Assembly (NCBI GenBank): GCA_037974665.1
Contig: CM075770.1
Coordinates: forward strand, 8,630,501 to 8,694,500
Direction of reading: 5' to 3'
DNA from: Ehretia macrophylla
Taxonomy: Eukaryota > Streptophyta > Magnoliopsida > Boraginales > Ehretiaceae
DNA: 64,000 nt
Part shown: piece after piece, positions 1-11,600 of the stretch
Position numbering within the stretch: position 1 is the stretch's first letter
How the letters are laid out: each line of letters starts with the position of its first letter
Notes under the pieces: generated by a model
Seen by the model: only the letters and a program-made list of their open reading frames with translations
What the model was told of the DNA's origin: nothing
The model's database searches: none
Position numbers and translations under genes: made by a program

Positions 1-17
1 TTATAAAAGCTACTGAC

Positions 18-3000
18 CTGTAACGCTGCAAAGCGACAGCAAATCTCTGCTCCTGATTTACTCCACCTTCTTCATCATATGCATCTGGCATTCTATACTG
101 TGTTCAAAGAAACAGGGGAAAAGAAAAAAGGAAAATGAGAAAATTGCAACATTCTAAAGTCAGTTCAGAACACGTTGGTCAGAGATATTCATAGGTATCT
201 AAACTACATTTTTTATTACGGTTAATGAACTTTAAAAGGATGCAAAACCAAATCATAACATTTACAGAATATATTAAATTAGACCATTTTTCCAGTAAAT
301 TAGTATAGTTACATTAAAACATCAAATCTGGTAAGCATTATTATTCCTTTTTCTTTGATCTAACAAGTTGACCTATTACATGGAATTTGAATTGAATCAT
401 TTAGGAGGCATCTCTGAGCCAGAAGTCACAGAAGATGCACCTTCTCTTGTAATGTTGGTGATCTCACCCGTAAATTAGAAAGCTATGAATGTAAAAAGAC
501 CACCCAAAATGAAAATCACTATGAATCAACTCAACAATGAAAATAGATGCTAGACAAATAATACGACAATCTAGACTAACATCCAAGGGAAAGGGAAGAC
601 AACTATTGATAAGGATACAATAGCTACCTAACATTGTTTCTATGTATATATTTCTTGTATAGCAAATATTGATAGTTAGGATAGTTAGTCTCAGTCTTGA
701 CAACTGTCAGTTAGTTAGTCTCTGACCTAATTACTTCTATGCAAGCTCAGTTTGCCATGAAAGATTTGGGATTTCTTACCTACTTCCTTGGGATACAAGT
801 TCAGTCCACACCTCAAGGTCTTCTCCTTCATCAGTCTCAGTATGCCTAGGATCTTCTTAAAAAGGCTGGTCTATCTGATTGCAATCCTTCTCCTATTCCT
901 ACCCTTTCAAAGTCTACCACTGTGTCCCAATCCCAAATGCTTCCCTATTCCAATCCTACTCTTTTTAGAAGCCTAGTAGGAGCACTTCAATATCTAACTA
1001 TTACCAGACCAGACTTACAATACACTGTTAATGCTTTGTGTCAACGCATGCACCATCCTACTGAGGGTGATTTCTGCTCCCTTAAGAAGGCTCTACGGTA
1101 TGTTAAAGCTACAATTCAGCAGGGCATTTATTTCAGACAGGGTCCTATGAATCTGACAGCATTTTCCGACTCAGATTGGGCCAGCGACCCAACTGATAGA
1201 AAATCTACCTCAGGATACTGTATCTATCTAGGGCACAACCTTATTTCTTGGTCTTCTAAGAAGCAGCCAACTGTGGCCAGGTCTTCCACAGAGGCAGAGT
1301 ATAGGGCAATGGCATTTACAGCCTCAGAAATTAAGTGGTTATCCTACCTCCTAGCTGATCTGCACATTTCTCATCCTACTCCTGTTCTCTACTGTGATAA
1401 TCAATCTGCTTTGGCTCTAGCAACTAACCCTGTTTTCCATGCTAGAACCAAGCACATTGAGATTGATTATCACTTTATTCGAGAGCAAGTAGTATCTCAA
1501 CAACTCAGTATTGCTCATGTTCCTACAGCAGATCAAGTTGCAGATGTCTTCACTAAGGGGCTCTCCAAGACTCAGTTTTATCAACTTAAGAACAAACTGC
1601 CTATCGCTACAGCTACCATCAGTTTGAGGGGGGATGATAAGGATACAATAGCTACCTAACATTGTTTCTATGTATATATTTCTTGTATAGCAAATATTGA
1701 TAGTTAGGATAGTTAGTCTCAGTCTTGACAACTGTTAGTTAGTTAATTACTAACTGACAGGCTGTCAGTATTGATTAAGAAAGCTGAAGACAGAAGCTCA
1801 GCCCAAAATCTATAAATACATGTATCTGTATCAGAATTAATAAATGAATAAAATTCCAGATAATTCATTCTTATATTCTCTCTAGTTAAGATTTTCTTTA
1901 ACTATCATAACAAAAACCAATATAACTAAAGAACCCTAAAAACTAATTCATAGCCCAAAAAATTGTATTATCCTTTGATCTCTTCTTCTTTACTTTCTGG
2001 ACCTTTATTTTTATTTATTTATTTATGTACTTATTTGGGTCAAGAGGAGGCCGGAGGGCATTGGCTATAGTGAACATCCAAAAGAGAACGTAATAATAGT
2101 TGGAAACATACCAAAAATGCATTCAAACCAAAGTTCAAAACATTAAAAAAGGCAGTTACCTCATTCGTGTTGTCAGCCTCTTCTGTCCGCTTCTTAACAA
2201 GTTCATATATTTCTTTCTTGTATCTGCCAAGACATGATTTTTTATTAGGCAAACTTCAGAGATGCTCCAAAAAATAATAAAGTCTTCGTCTTCGTAAACA
2301 ATGAACATTGTTATTACCTTAGCTCACGGTATTCTGCTTCAGTCAATTTGACACCCTCAAATAAGTATTGCTCATCTTCAATCTCATCTCTGGGGAAATC
2401 AAATGTTGTCACAAATTAAGAAGAATATGAAGAGACAAACAATACTTGTTGACAACAGGAACCAATTTCAACTTTAAATAAGCATTGCAGAAGAAAGTAA
2501 TGTTAAATTGACGATACCTGAGTTCCTCTAGTTTTTTCTGCTCCCTTTTCTTTAGGTACTCTTGTCTTGAAGCTTTCCTGGACGAAAGAATACATGGAAG
2601 AACATGAGCGCACGCAGTGATAAGAGTGCCAGTTCCACAAAATTATCCATCCCAAAATTGCAAACATCATCTAAATAAATAACATTGGCATTGCATGATG
2701 CTAAAACGACATGTTTACAAAAAATTATAACATTATCTTCATAAACAACCAGATGTTAAGGGATTTATATTAAGAATCAGAAACTAAACTCTATTAAAAG
2801 TAAGCTTACAGCCCTTCCGTCCAAATTGCATAGAATATTAAGATCAAAGTCATTTTTGACATCTAGAAATAAGGCCGTCGGCATTATTAATTTCAACCAA
2901 AAGACCCCTTGGAATTGTTTACTCCAGTGTCAAAAGCATAACATCACAGTCATCTAAGTAAACTTTCTTCACTTGTCGTAAGAAGCATTCTTCCTAGCAG

Positions 3001-6000
3001 GCCAGCTTGAAAGGCACAATCAGAGAGACGTGTTTTCAGATAATACAGCATAACGGCCTTAACTGGGTGAACTCATGAGGGGGCACACAAGAAATAAAGC
3101 AAGGGGAGGAAACATTGAGAAGGTGGTGCACTTCAAAACACACACAGAGGGAGAGAAGGAAGATCAAACAAATCGTTTTTTTTTTGCAAAGGGAAGCCCA
3201 AAATGGGAAGATAACTGATTATATAACAGACACGATCCATAAGTAGCCTCTTAAGGCTCCCTCAGCAATGTGAAAGTCAGACATTTGGTGTCAAGCTAAA
3301 AGAGCACTTGTTCATTGGTTTCGCAGGACGATTGTCCATGTAGAGCTCTTCAAACATTTTAAAGTCAAATAACTTCAAAATTACTTCTTCAAATCCTCCC
3401 TCATTCACTAGAATTCCCAACAGCAATGTACGGGATGGTAGTTTCAACTCTATGTTTCCAATGCCTCTAAAAGGAAAAAAAACTACCGTGCTTTTGAAGG
3501 ACTAGAGAAAACTTTCCACCAGTTGAAATCTTATGCTTACACTCAGTAGAAAGTATTCAAACAACTTTTTCATTCTGTGGAGTTTCAACATAACTTTCAC
3601 ACTAGAAATCCATGATGCTTAACAATTTCTCTTTCATGGGTGCCTTGGTGCTTGTCGAGAATATACCTTTTACCTATTAAATAAAATAAACTATATGCCT
3701 GTAGATTTCCCCTCCAGGAATAGGCAAAGTTAATTGCATATGTCCACTCTACCCAATTCAGCCGCGTACGAAAACTGTCACTTGCCATAGATCATCCAAT
3801 GATATCATGCGTCGAGCTAGGAATCTCAACAACTGGCATATCATATAAACTTTCCCGCACAAAAACATTAGCTAGGTCCTGATGCAGTCACTGCAGTGCA
3901 TGTTTGGTGAACATGTTCTCTGATTGATTGAACTGGAGCAGATCAGGTCATTAGCTAAACATTTCCAAAATAACGTAATATTGAAGTTATAACTAAACTA
4001 ACACAAAAATTGGGCGAGACTTTAGTGGTTGGTGCTGGAGATCAAGATATACAAAAAAAAAAATCCCAAATTGCATACTCAGAGCAGGATCACAAGAAGT
4101 TGAGACAAACCTTAAAGTTTCAAGGCCATCATTCTCAAGAGCATTAGATCTCCGAATTGCTTCTTCTGTTGTGTACATACATGCACTAACGTGAGTGGAA
4201 CTCATATGCGCTAACACCTAAATATGTAACCCCAAAAATGAAATATGGCAAATAACAATGACAATTTATTACCTTCGTCCTTTTTACTTAACTTTGACTC
4301 TGTCAGCTGTAAGAAACAAGGATAAATAGTATGACACATTAGTCTGTAGATCCTAGCAAAAGCAATTTTCAAATAGAAAAAAAATTATAATCACCGAGCA
4401 ATGATTAAACATAAACAAAAAACAGAACAAAGCCATAAACATCATAACCATATGAAAGAAACAGGTGTTCAATTTGAGATAATTTCCAAAAGGATTTTAA
4501 GAAATCCATCAAAAACTTGTACAAGCAAGTTTTACATGAATACATGATATATATAAGCTCAGGCCACAAGAGATGGATGAGCTTAACTTGTTTAGTTGCA
4601 GATTTCTCTAGCATATCTAAAGGAGCTGCAAATAAAAATGAACAATAGATGGAGGAATCTGACTGGAAGAACAGTGATAGATTTCAAGTTGGCAATCAAA
4701 AAGATAGGCATAATTCAATCATTGACAAGTACCTTTCTAGTCGCTGCAGCATCCCGCTCTCTTATATGTTGCTCCAATTCCTCCCTCTCTCTTTGGTCAT
4801 GCAATCGATCTTCTTCTGACTGCAGCAAAAGAATATTGTTCAAGAAGTGTAACTCAGGGATGTAATTGCACTAATTAGAAATATAATTGAGCAAATAAAG
4901 AAAGAAGACCGAAGGAAAGAGAGCAGAAGGGAAGGAAAAGAAACTATAAAGCCTCAAGAAGAACAAAATGATATGAGTCGATATAAAAGAAATTAGACGG
5001 TCATGCTCAAGAATCAGCAGCAGCACATAAACCCAGGTTTCAATGAAGCAAGTGTCATAAATCCATGTGTATTGAGTCAACATAAGATTATTCATAATAT
5101 TTCTTTTGAAGGGAAGGTGAGAGAGATCAACTTATATGGAGAAAAAAGGAATACTAAAAAAGAAAGCCAAGTATTTTACAAACATCCGGAATAATGGAAA
5201 TACCTCAGAACCATCACTTTCCTCCTGAGATGTTCGTCTTTTTACTCGTCTTTCACTCTCGCCATTTATGACTCCCTGCAGAACAGCACACAATCAAAAT
5301 GAAGTAACTTGTTAATAAAAGAAAAATTGATATAGTAGTTTACCATAAGAAACAAAACTGAATTCTGTCAATAATAAAAGCACTATGCCTCATCATCTTC
5401 GTCGTCGTCTTGTACTTCAGACCTCCTTCTGAACTTTTTTCGTGTATCCTCTTTTCTGGACTGAGGTGGAGCAAGGGAAACAGGATTTTTAGAAACAGGA
5501 CCATCATCATTGTCCTCATCATCAGCCTCCAGAAGTGTGTATGTTCTTTGTTTCCTGGCCAATGCTGCAGCTTCCCGTTCTTGTTGTTGATAAAGCTATT
5601 ACAACCAGCAACACAATCCACAAATGCACGCAACAATACATATATAAGTTCGCAATGTAAATAACTTTTAAGCCTTATAATTTTACAAAACTACTGAAAT
5701 TCCAAAAGTTTCTTACATTTGGCCCTGACGCCTTATGCTCAACTCTAGCATAAATTTCTTGCGCAAACGCTCGTATCTCAGAGGAGGTCGACACTCCCAT
5801 ATCGACTAGCTTGGTAACGATCTCCGCAGGTGACGACGCTTTTTTAGCTGTGCAATGAAGCAAGCATATCCCAACGAATCAAATAGTAGCTAATAGTCTA
5901 GTATAACCCTATCCTGCTTATGGATCAGCACTTATTACAAACAAACCACCACATACACACACACACACACACATGAAATTTCTTGAGCAAAAAATAGTAT

Positions 6001-6867
6001 CTCAGAGGAGGTCAATACTTCAATATCGATTAGCTTAGTTACAATGTCAGCAGGTGATGACACCTTTTTAGCTGAGCAATAAAATGGTATTGAAACGAAT
6101 CAAGTAGTAGCTAATAGTACAGTACTAACAGCAACGCTACTTAAACATGGGTATGCGTAACAAACACCACCACACACACACAACCATAAACACACGCAAG
6201 TACAAACGCATGCACTACAAAAAGGCACATACATATATACACACACGCACATATGTACATATACACACACAATATGTATATACAAGTAGTAGTTAATTTT
6301 ACAGTACTAACGTCCACCCTACTTATACATTGTTATGCACAACAAAAATGCGCACGCACCCACACATACAATCATACATACATATATTTATTTTCATTTG
6401 GCACGGGAGGAAGAGAGAATAACTTAATACACACACAGATATATGTATATACAAGTAGTAGCTAATTTTACAGTACTAACACCCGCACTGCTTATACATG
6501 GCTATGCACCACAAAAACAAGCGTGCACACACGCATACAATCGTACATACATTTATAGTCTCATATCGCGCGAGAGGGAGAGAAAATAACTTAATACACA
6601 CACAGATATATGTATATACAAGTACTACCTAATTGTACAGTACTAACGCCTGCCCTGCTTAGACATCGTTATGCACAACAAAAACCCGCACGCACGCACA
6701 CACAAACACACACATACAATCATACATACATGTATATTTTCATATCGCGCGAGAGGGAGAGAGATTAACTTACATAGACTAATGACGTATTGAACAACAG
6801 TGGGCTGAGAGTATCCCAAAAGAGACATTAACCTATCGGAGACCCAAGTCTTCAAATCACTCCCCAT
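18..6867 (-). CDS. DEAH-box pre-mRNA-splicing RNA helicase (DHX16/Prp2 type), N-terminal part, gene continues past left edge
   Basis: Eleven exons on the minus strand read as one frame of about 318 residues: 6774-6867, 5717-5847, 5389-5595, 5204-5275, 4733-4819, 4273-4306, 4111-4165, 2518-2577, 2318-2389, 2160-2223 and 18-97. Phases agree at every junction. The start MGSDLKTWVSD, then LLGYSQPTVV, AEEIYARVE-like, REREELEQHIRERD, SRQEYLKKREQKKLEELRDE and YELVKKRTEEADN blocks match, from memory of the family, the N-terminal region of plant DHX16-like helicases (Arabidopsis ESP3 and MEE29), which act in the spliceosome before the first catalytic step. The family is about 1040 residues, so the RecA domains and the DEAH motif lie left of base 1. 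The product is nuclear. Exon 3 appears to use a GC donor (5388-5387). Intron 1 holds a tandem array and intron 10 a copia fragment. Exon 11 ends with a good donor at 17-16. Confidence 0.9.
607..1906 (+). mobile_element. Decayed Ty1/copia LTR retrotransposon inside intron 10 of the DEAH gene
   Basis: A frame from 739 to 1659 encodes the end of the copia reverse transcriptase and its RNase H: FAMKDLGFLTYFLGIQVQ, then LVGALQYLTITRPDLQY, SDSDWASDPTDRKSTSGYC, STEAEYRAMAF, YCDNQSALALA and HTKHIEIDYHFIRE-like. It has an in-frame TAG at 847-849. A sequence starting TGATAAGGATAC occurs at 607-722 and again, directly after a purine tract (GAGGGGGGA), from 1635. These are a truncated 5' LTR and a 3' LTR of roughly 265-270 bp. 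Everything between the first 116 bases of the 5' LTR and the late RT domain has been deleted. AACTAT occurs just before the 5' LTR (601-606) and at 1900-1905, but the exact 3' LTR end is uncertain. The element is transcriptionally antisense to the host gene. Confidence 0.9.
5884..6775 (-). repeat. Degenerate tandem array filling intron 1 of the DEAH gene
   Basis: The anchor TAGTAGCTAAT with variants starts at 5884, 6105, 6287, 6456 and 6623, giving spacings of about 221, 182, 169 and 167 bases. Each unit also carries an AGTACTAAC block, a (CA)n-rich stretch and, in the right-hand units, a purine block GCGCGAGAGGGAGAGA followed by TAACTTA. The last unit runs into the real exon 1 donor, so the array includes decayed copies of that splice donor. 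The two left units include exon 2 or a copy of it. Confidence 0.8.
5975..6071 (-). pseudogene. Duplicated exon 2 of the DEAH gene lying in intron 1
   Basis: Reading the minus strand from the AG at 6073-6072, this segment aligns to true exon 2 (5717-5847) with the same phase. It encodes KKVSSPADIVTKLIDIEV then LTSSEI and FAQEI, against KKASSPAEIVTKLVDMGV, STSSEI and FAQEI in exon 2. No stop codon is present over the aligned part. Homology breaks off in a CA repeat before the exon 2 donor, so only weak GT donors (GTGTGT) remain. Whether it is ever spliced in is unknown. Confidence 0.75.
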
Positions 6868-6883
6868 TGTTAACACTCTCAAC

Positions 6884-7031
6884 TACATTGACAAACAAAA
6901 AACACATAATATAATTTCTCGCGTTAATTTCAAATTATTCATACTAATAAGAAGCAAAAACAGTAATTCAACTAATATTTGGAAAAGGCAGAAAATAGAG
7001 AGAAAAGAGAAGCATAGAGAGAGAGACTCAC
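6884..7031 (-). other. Probable 5'-UTR intron of the DEAH helicase gene
   Basis: On the minus strand a GTGAG donor at 7031-7027 follows a purine-poor leader, and a pyrimidine-rich stretch ends in TAG at 6885-6883, 16 bases before the start codon (6867-6865). This is inference from splice signals only. The transcription start is probably between about 7100 and 7190, where the sequence changes from GC-richer leader (GGTGGTGGTGG-like) to AT-rich DNA. Confidence 0.45.
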
Positions 7032-7421
7032 CACAAAAGCTTCAAGGTTTCTGCTGTGATATTGGTGGTGGTGGTGGTAGTGGCGGCGGAGTTGGGTGAA
7101 CCTGGTGGCTGTTGCCGGCGGTGGAAGAGAAAGGTGGCGGATAGATTTTCCGGTGAATCGAGGTTTGCGGAGCTCTTAATTGAATTTTCTTTCTTGGGGG
7201 TTGGGGGGTATACTATTTTTTTTTTTTCGAAATAACATTAAGATGAAACTGGAAATATATATTACAAACATCAGGCCCAATAAGAGCGGCCCAAAGAAAT
7301 TCCACTTCACCGTTGGTTTTCTTTTTTCATTTTTTTTGTGTCGTGACTTCACAGTATGTTCAACAGTTGTGATTTGAAAGAAAAAAAAAATATATATATA
7401 TATATATTTGTGAAAATTGGA

Positions 7422-7777
7422 AGGAAATTTTGTGCAAAATGTATCTATTATTTTTCTAAAATTTAAATTCTTCTATATTATTCAAAATTAGTTAATTTGA
7501 TCTTATTATTTTTCAAAAAAATTAAATTCATCCCTATTATTTTTTTAAAAATTTGAATTTATTCTCTAACTAAATTGGCTAAATTAAAATCTCTTAGAGA
7601 ACAATAGGGAGTAAATTATTATTTTTTTAAATAATAAGTACTAAATTAGTTATTTTGAATAATAGTGACGGATTTAAACTATTAAAAAATAATAAAGAAT
7701 AAATTAATTAATTTTGAATAATAGAGATTAATTTAAAATTTTAGAAAAATAATAGAGACTGTTTGTGCAATTTTTTC
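7422..7777. mobile_element. Foldback MITE, MULE-like, 356 bp
   Basis: The two ends are long imperfect inverted repeats. The left arm runs from AGGAAATTTTGTGCAAA through TATTATTTTTCTAAAATTT and TATTATTCAAAATTA. The reverse complement of the right arm reads the same blocks in the same order. The arms cover about 140 bases each. The flanks AAAATTGGA (7413-7421) and AAAATTAGA (7778-7786) look like a 9-bp target duplication with one mismatch. The very low GC content makes chance similarity a concern. Confidence 0.6.
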
Positions 7778-8289
7778 AAAATTAGAATATTGAGCTTTGG
7801 CATTATAAGTTTTGTTTTGTTTTTTTGTGTAAAATCGTTTTTGTTGAGGATTATTAATTTAAAACGAATACACTTGTTTATTTAATAAAATAAAAAGAAA
7901 AAAATAAAAGTGGCCAAAGCAAATTACAATTTGCAGGAATTTTCTTACTAGCGTTGGACCGCCAAGTCTGATACCGATATGACGGGAATCATGTGTTTAT
8001 TTTGGTGGAGTTCATTGTCCTTTCTATAGACCTCACCGTCTATGAAGGATAAGGCCTGAAAGCCCAAATTGTTAAGCTGCTAAACCAAGGGTTGGTTTTA
8101 CAAATTAGTGGGCCGAAAATGACTCGCTGAAACCAGAAACCAGATCCATCAACCGGTAAACACAAAAAAGTGGGCTGCTTCAAAAACCCATTGGAGGTCA
8201 CCAAAAGCCCATCTATGACACGGATCAAGAGTCACCATTGACATCCTTTGTGCTTTGCAATTAAGGTCACCACAAAGTTGGACAACCCC

Positions 8290-8310
8290 TCATCGGCAAA
8301 AAAAAAAAAA
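8290..8310 (+). mobile_element. Ultra-short poly(A) insertion with a perfect 15-bp target duplication
   Basis: AAGTTGGACAACCCC is present at 8275-8289 and again at 8311-8325. Between the copies there are only 21 bases: TCATCGGC followed by 13 A. A perfect duplication of this length around a poly(A) tail is the hallmark of LINE-type target-primed reverse transcription. Confidence 0.75.
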
Positions 8311-8349
8311 AAGTTGGACAACCCCAATAGAATAACATAATAATAATTA

Positions 8350-8686
8350 TGATTAATATTATTTTTAGTCTCTTATCTTTAACTTTATTGATGATGTGAT
8401 CATTTATCTTCAAAAGTGATACATTTCAGTATCTTATATTTTTAAGTTGGGACACCATTAGTCCTTTTGTGTAAATCCGTTAAAAATCTAACGACAGTCA
8501 TTTTTTTTTTCAAAAGACACACGTGCTAAACACATGTGTTTGTCGTCAAATTTTAACAGATTCACACAAAATGACTAACAGTGTCTCAACTTGAAAAGAT
8601 AAAACACTGAGATGTATCACTTTTAAAAATAAGAAATCACATTGTCAATGAGATTAAAGATAATAGACTAAAAGTGATAATAACCC
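8350..8686. mobile_element. Foldback MITE, MULE-like, 337 bp, with 9-bp TSD
   Basis: The left arm contains TTTTTAGTCTCTTATCTTTAA, AAAAGTGATACAT, AAGTTGGGACACC and ATTAGTCCTTTTGTGT. The reverse complement of the right arm carries the same blocks in order. The arms extend for about 150 bases and meet around 8510. TAATAATTA flanks both sides (8341-8349 and 8687-8695). There is no coding capacity. Confidence 0.75.
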
Positions 8687-8699
8687 TAATAATTACTTT

Positions 8700-11600
8700 C
8701 CTATATATATATATGTGTGTGTGTGTGCGCGCGCGCGTGTGTGCTTGTGTGCGTATATTTGTGTGCGTGTTTGTGTTGATGTATGTGTATATGGAGAGAG
8801 AGTACCCCAAAAAAAAAGCCACAACTTAAATAATCTTAATGCAAATTAAATATAAAATATTCCTATTAACTAATTCTTTTTTCATTATTATAATGTCAAA
8901 GTGCTAATTTTAAGACAAGGATTATAGCTAAATTATCCCTTTAGTAGGAAATAATTTTATACACAAGCAATTGATCTCATACTATGGTGGTTACTAGTAG
9001 TAAGTTATACTATTCTCAAACTTCACAAAGTCATATGAATATAACTTTCCTAAAATGAGTTAAATGCAATTATGCAAGTGAGCAACAAAGTAGTTTTACA
9101 TCCTTTCTAATGAAATAAGTAAAGACACCAGCTCCAAAACTAACCCAGAAGGTCCCTAAGCAAGTGACTATTTGCAACAAGAAATGGGCAATCAAAGTAA
9201 GGCCATGAAGAGGACAATCAAAAGAGAAAAAAGGAAAAGAAGGATGCAAGTATCATTTTCTAACTTCTTACCAAACAATTACTAATTTATGCCAGTTCTC
9301 CATTTTTACACCTTCATTTCTTCTCTTAATTATCCAATCAACAATTTATCAATACTGAAGTGGCCCTTAGCTATTTTAGGGGCTTCTTTTTCCAGCTTTC
9401 TAAATTATATACTCGAAATGAATTTCTTCTCTTTCTTTTGAACAATCGACCCAGCTCAAATATTTGGACCGCTTGATAATTGATAATAGTAATTGACATC
9501 CATGATTGCAAGAGAAACACATGACTCAGTTCTAATCAATTTTTGAATATCTAACTATGAATTGTTTCTCAAAAAAATCGATGAAGCTGAATCTATGTAA
9601 TCATTAGATCACTTTAAAAAGTTTTTCCCTAACCCAAAATACGATATCCAACACTTAGGATACACTTTTTTCTGCTATCTCAAGAGCTCTTCTTTGGCCA
9701 CCCACTCCAAAACTATGACCAACCTACAATTAATCCCTCCTGCATCCTAAATAGTTCTTCATCTTTCTCATATATTATTATCCTCTAATTACTGACTTGA
9801 GTTTTAAAGTATTTTTGACTAGCACCACAAAGGCTTCAAGAATTCCTACTGTTCATTTGCTTTTTAACTCCATAAGTTGTTGGTACCTGTTTTGTGATTA
9901 TAGATTTCGGCGTATATAGTACTATCTATCCTGCTTTATTAGCTATCATACATTTGCCTAGGCATGTGAAAATTGTGAATTACTATGTCAATGGAACAAA
10001 AAGCTAGTGAATGGAAAAAGCCGTTATCTCTAATTGCCTGCAGGAAAAAATGAAGTGATCAAACAATCTTTGATCGTAACGCAACATTGGCATCAAACAA
10101 AGGATGCAACTAGCAAGAAACCTCTTTGCTTATCTAGCTAAAAGAGCAAGTTATTATAATAATAAACAAAGTCAGCTTGATAGTGCTAGAATGCTCAGCT
10201 AGCCAAACCACTTTGGCCATGATTCATCCAAAAGACTAGTTCAAGACTGGTCCCACATGGAAATTTTTTTTTAATTTTGTTATTTGAGCTTCTTTTTATC
10301 AGATTTCATTGACTCTTTTTGAGTATTCCATAAGCATTGCTGGTGAGAACTTGATCACGAACAGATGCCTCATTATTACTTGTATAAAAGGTACACATGC
10401 AACTTTATGATTAGTATATATGAAAACGAGGTGGTGGATTTTGTTGCTCCACATATATATATTATATGGAATTTATTTTAAAATGATCGGATCATGTGTA
10501 TCATGTATAAGTTTTATATAATGTGTGAAGTTTACGCATCTTTAATTAGGTGACTGTTTGAAAATTTGATCCATATATTTATACAATGACGCACGTGGCT
10601 TGACAAATTGCCCTAAAATAGTACTCGCGTTGCCAAAGATTTTTACCAAGTAGTAAATGCAGTATATGTACAAATTAATCGTCCTCGTTAGTTTGTTTTA
10701 GTAAGTCAGTAATTTACGAAATAATTAGCAAATTATAAATTTTAAAAGGTGACTTTTAAAAGGTGACATGTCCCTTATGAATCATGCAAGAGGGCATACC
10801 CTTAATACACACATCGTTCTTTTGTAGCAGAAGCGGCGAAAAAGTCTCCCATCAAAGGCGAATCCGATAGGGCGCCTAGTGAGGCAGCAACCTCCAGTGA
10901 CTGCACAAATATTTATAATTTATTCATATGTTTTAAACTAGCCCCACTTAAAGAAAAATATTGCGAATTTAAAAATTTTTGTAACAAATTCGTCCCATTT
11001 TTGCAACAGTTTCTTTTTTGTCACAAAATTTCGTCGCAAATCAACAATTTTTTTGTATGTACATACTAGTTGAAACACCAAATACACGAACTCACCCATC
11101 CTTGTGGGTACAAATTAAGATGATAATTAATCCGAGTAATCAATCGCCATGAAATTAGATCAAAGAGCTATTATGTTTTCTTTAAAAAATGGTTACTTAA
11201 TTACAAGCCTATCAAATATTAATCGTATGATTATCAAAAGACATTATAACCTCTATTGAAAAAAAAAATTAATATACACGATCTTTTATCGTATGAGAGG
11301 TTACAACTTATTCTATATTTTGACAAGCTACCTAACAATTCTCACCTTATATACACACTAGCTGGAAAGCCGTACCTCTAACCACCAAGACAAACAGTTA
11401 TGACTTGATTAAAGTTTGACGTGCTTATAATTAATGAAGCTTTCTTCAATTCTAATTTTAAAGTCATCCATTAATATTTTCTAGATGACAATGGACCAGT
11501 TAAGCAACTACATGTATTGCTGATCTATCTTGCTTTTTGCTTATGTGAGGCTGTGAAGCTGCTTAGTGTTCTGAGGCGTACTCAACTACACTCACTTTGT

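Noticed and set aside
1417..1731. Open frame on the minus strand across the copia RNase H
   Set aside because: It is the complement of the RNase H frame and the LTR, and it has no family features. A near-identical frame at 464-703 arises only because the LTR is repeated.
5941..6740. CRISPR-like spaced repeats
   Set aside because: Spacing is long and the repeats are degenerate CA-containing tandem units in a plant intron, not a CRISPR array.
6100..6882. Cys/Val/Tyr-rich open frames in intron 1 of the DEAH gene
   Set aside because: They are translations of CA/TG and TATG repeats.
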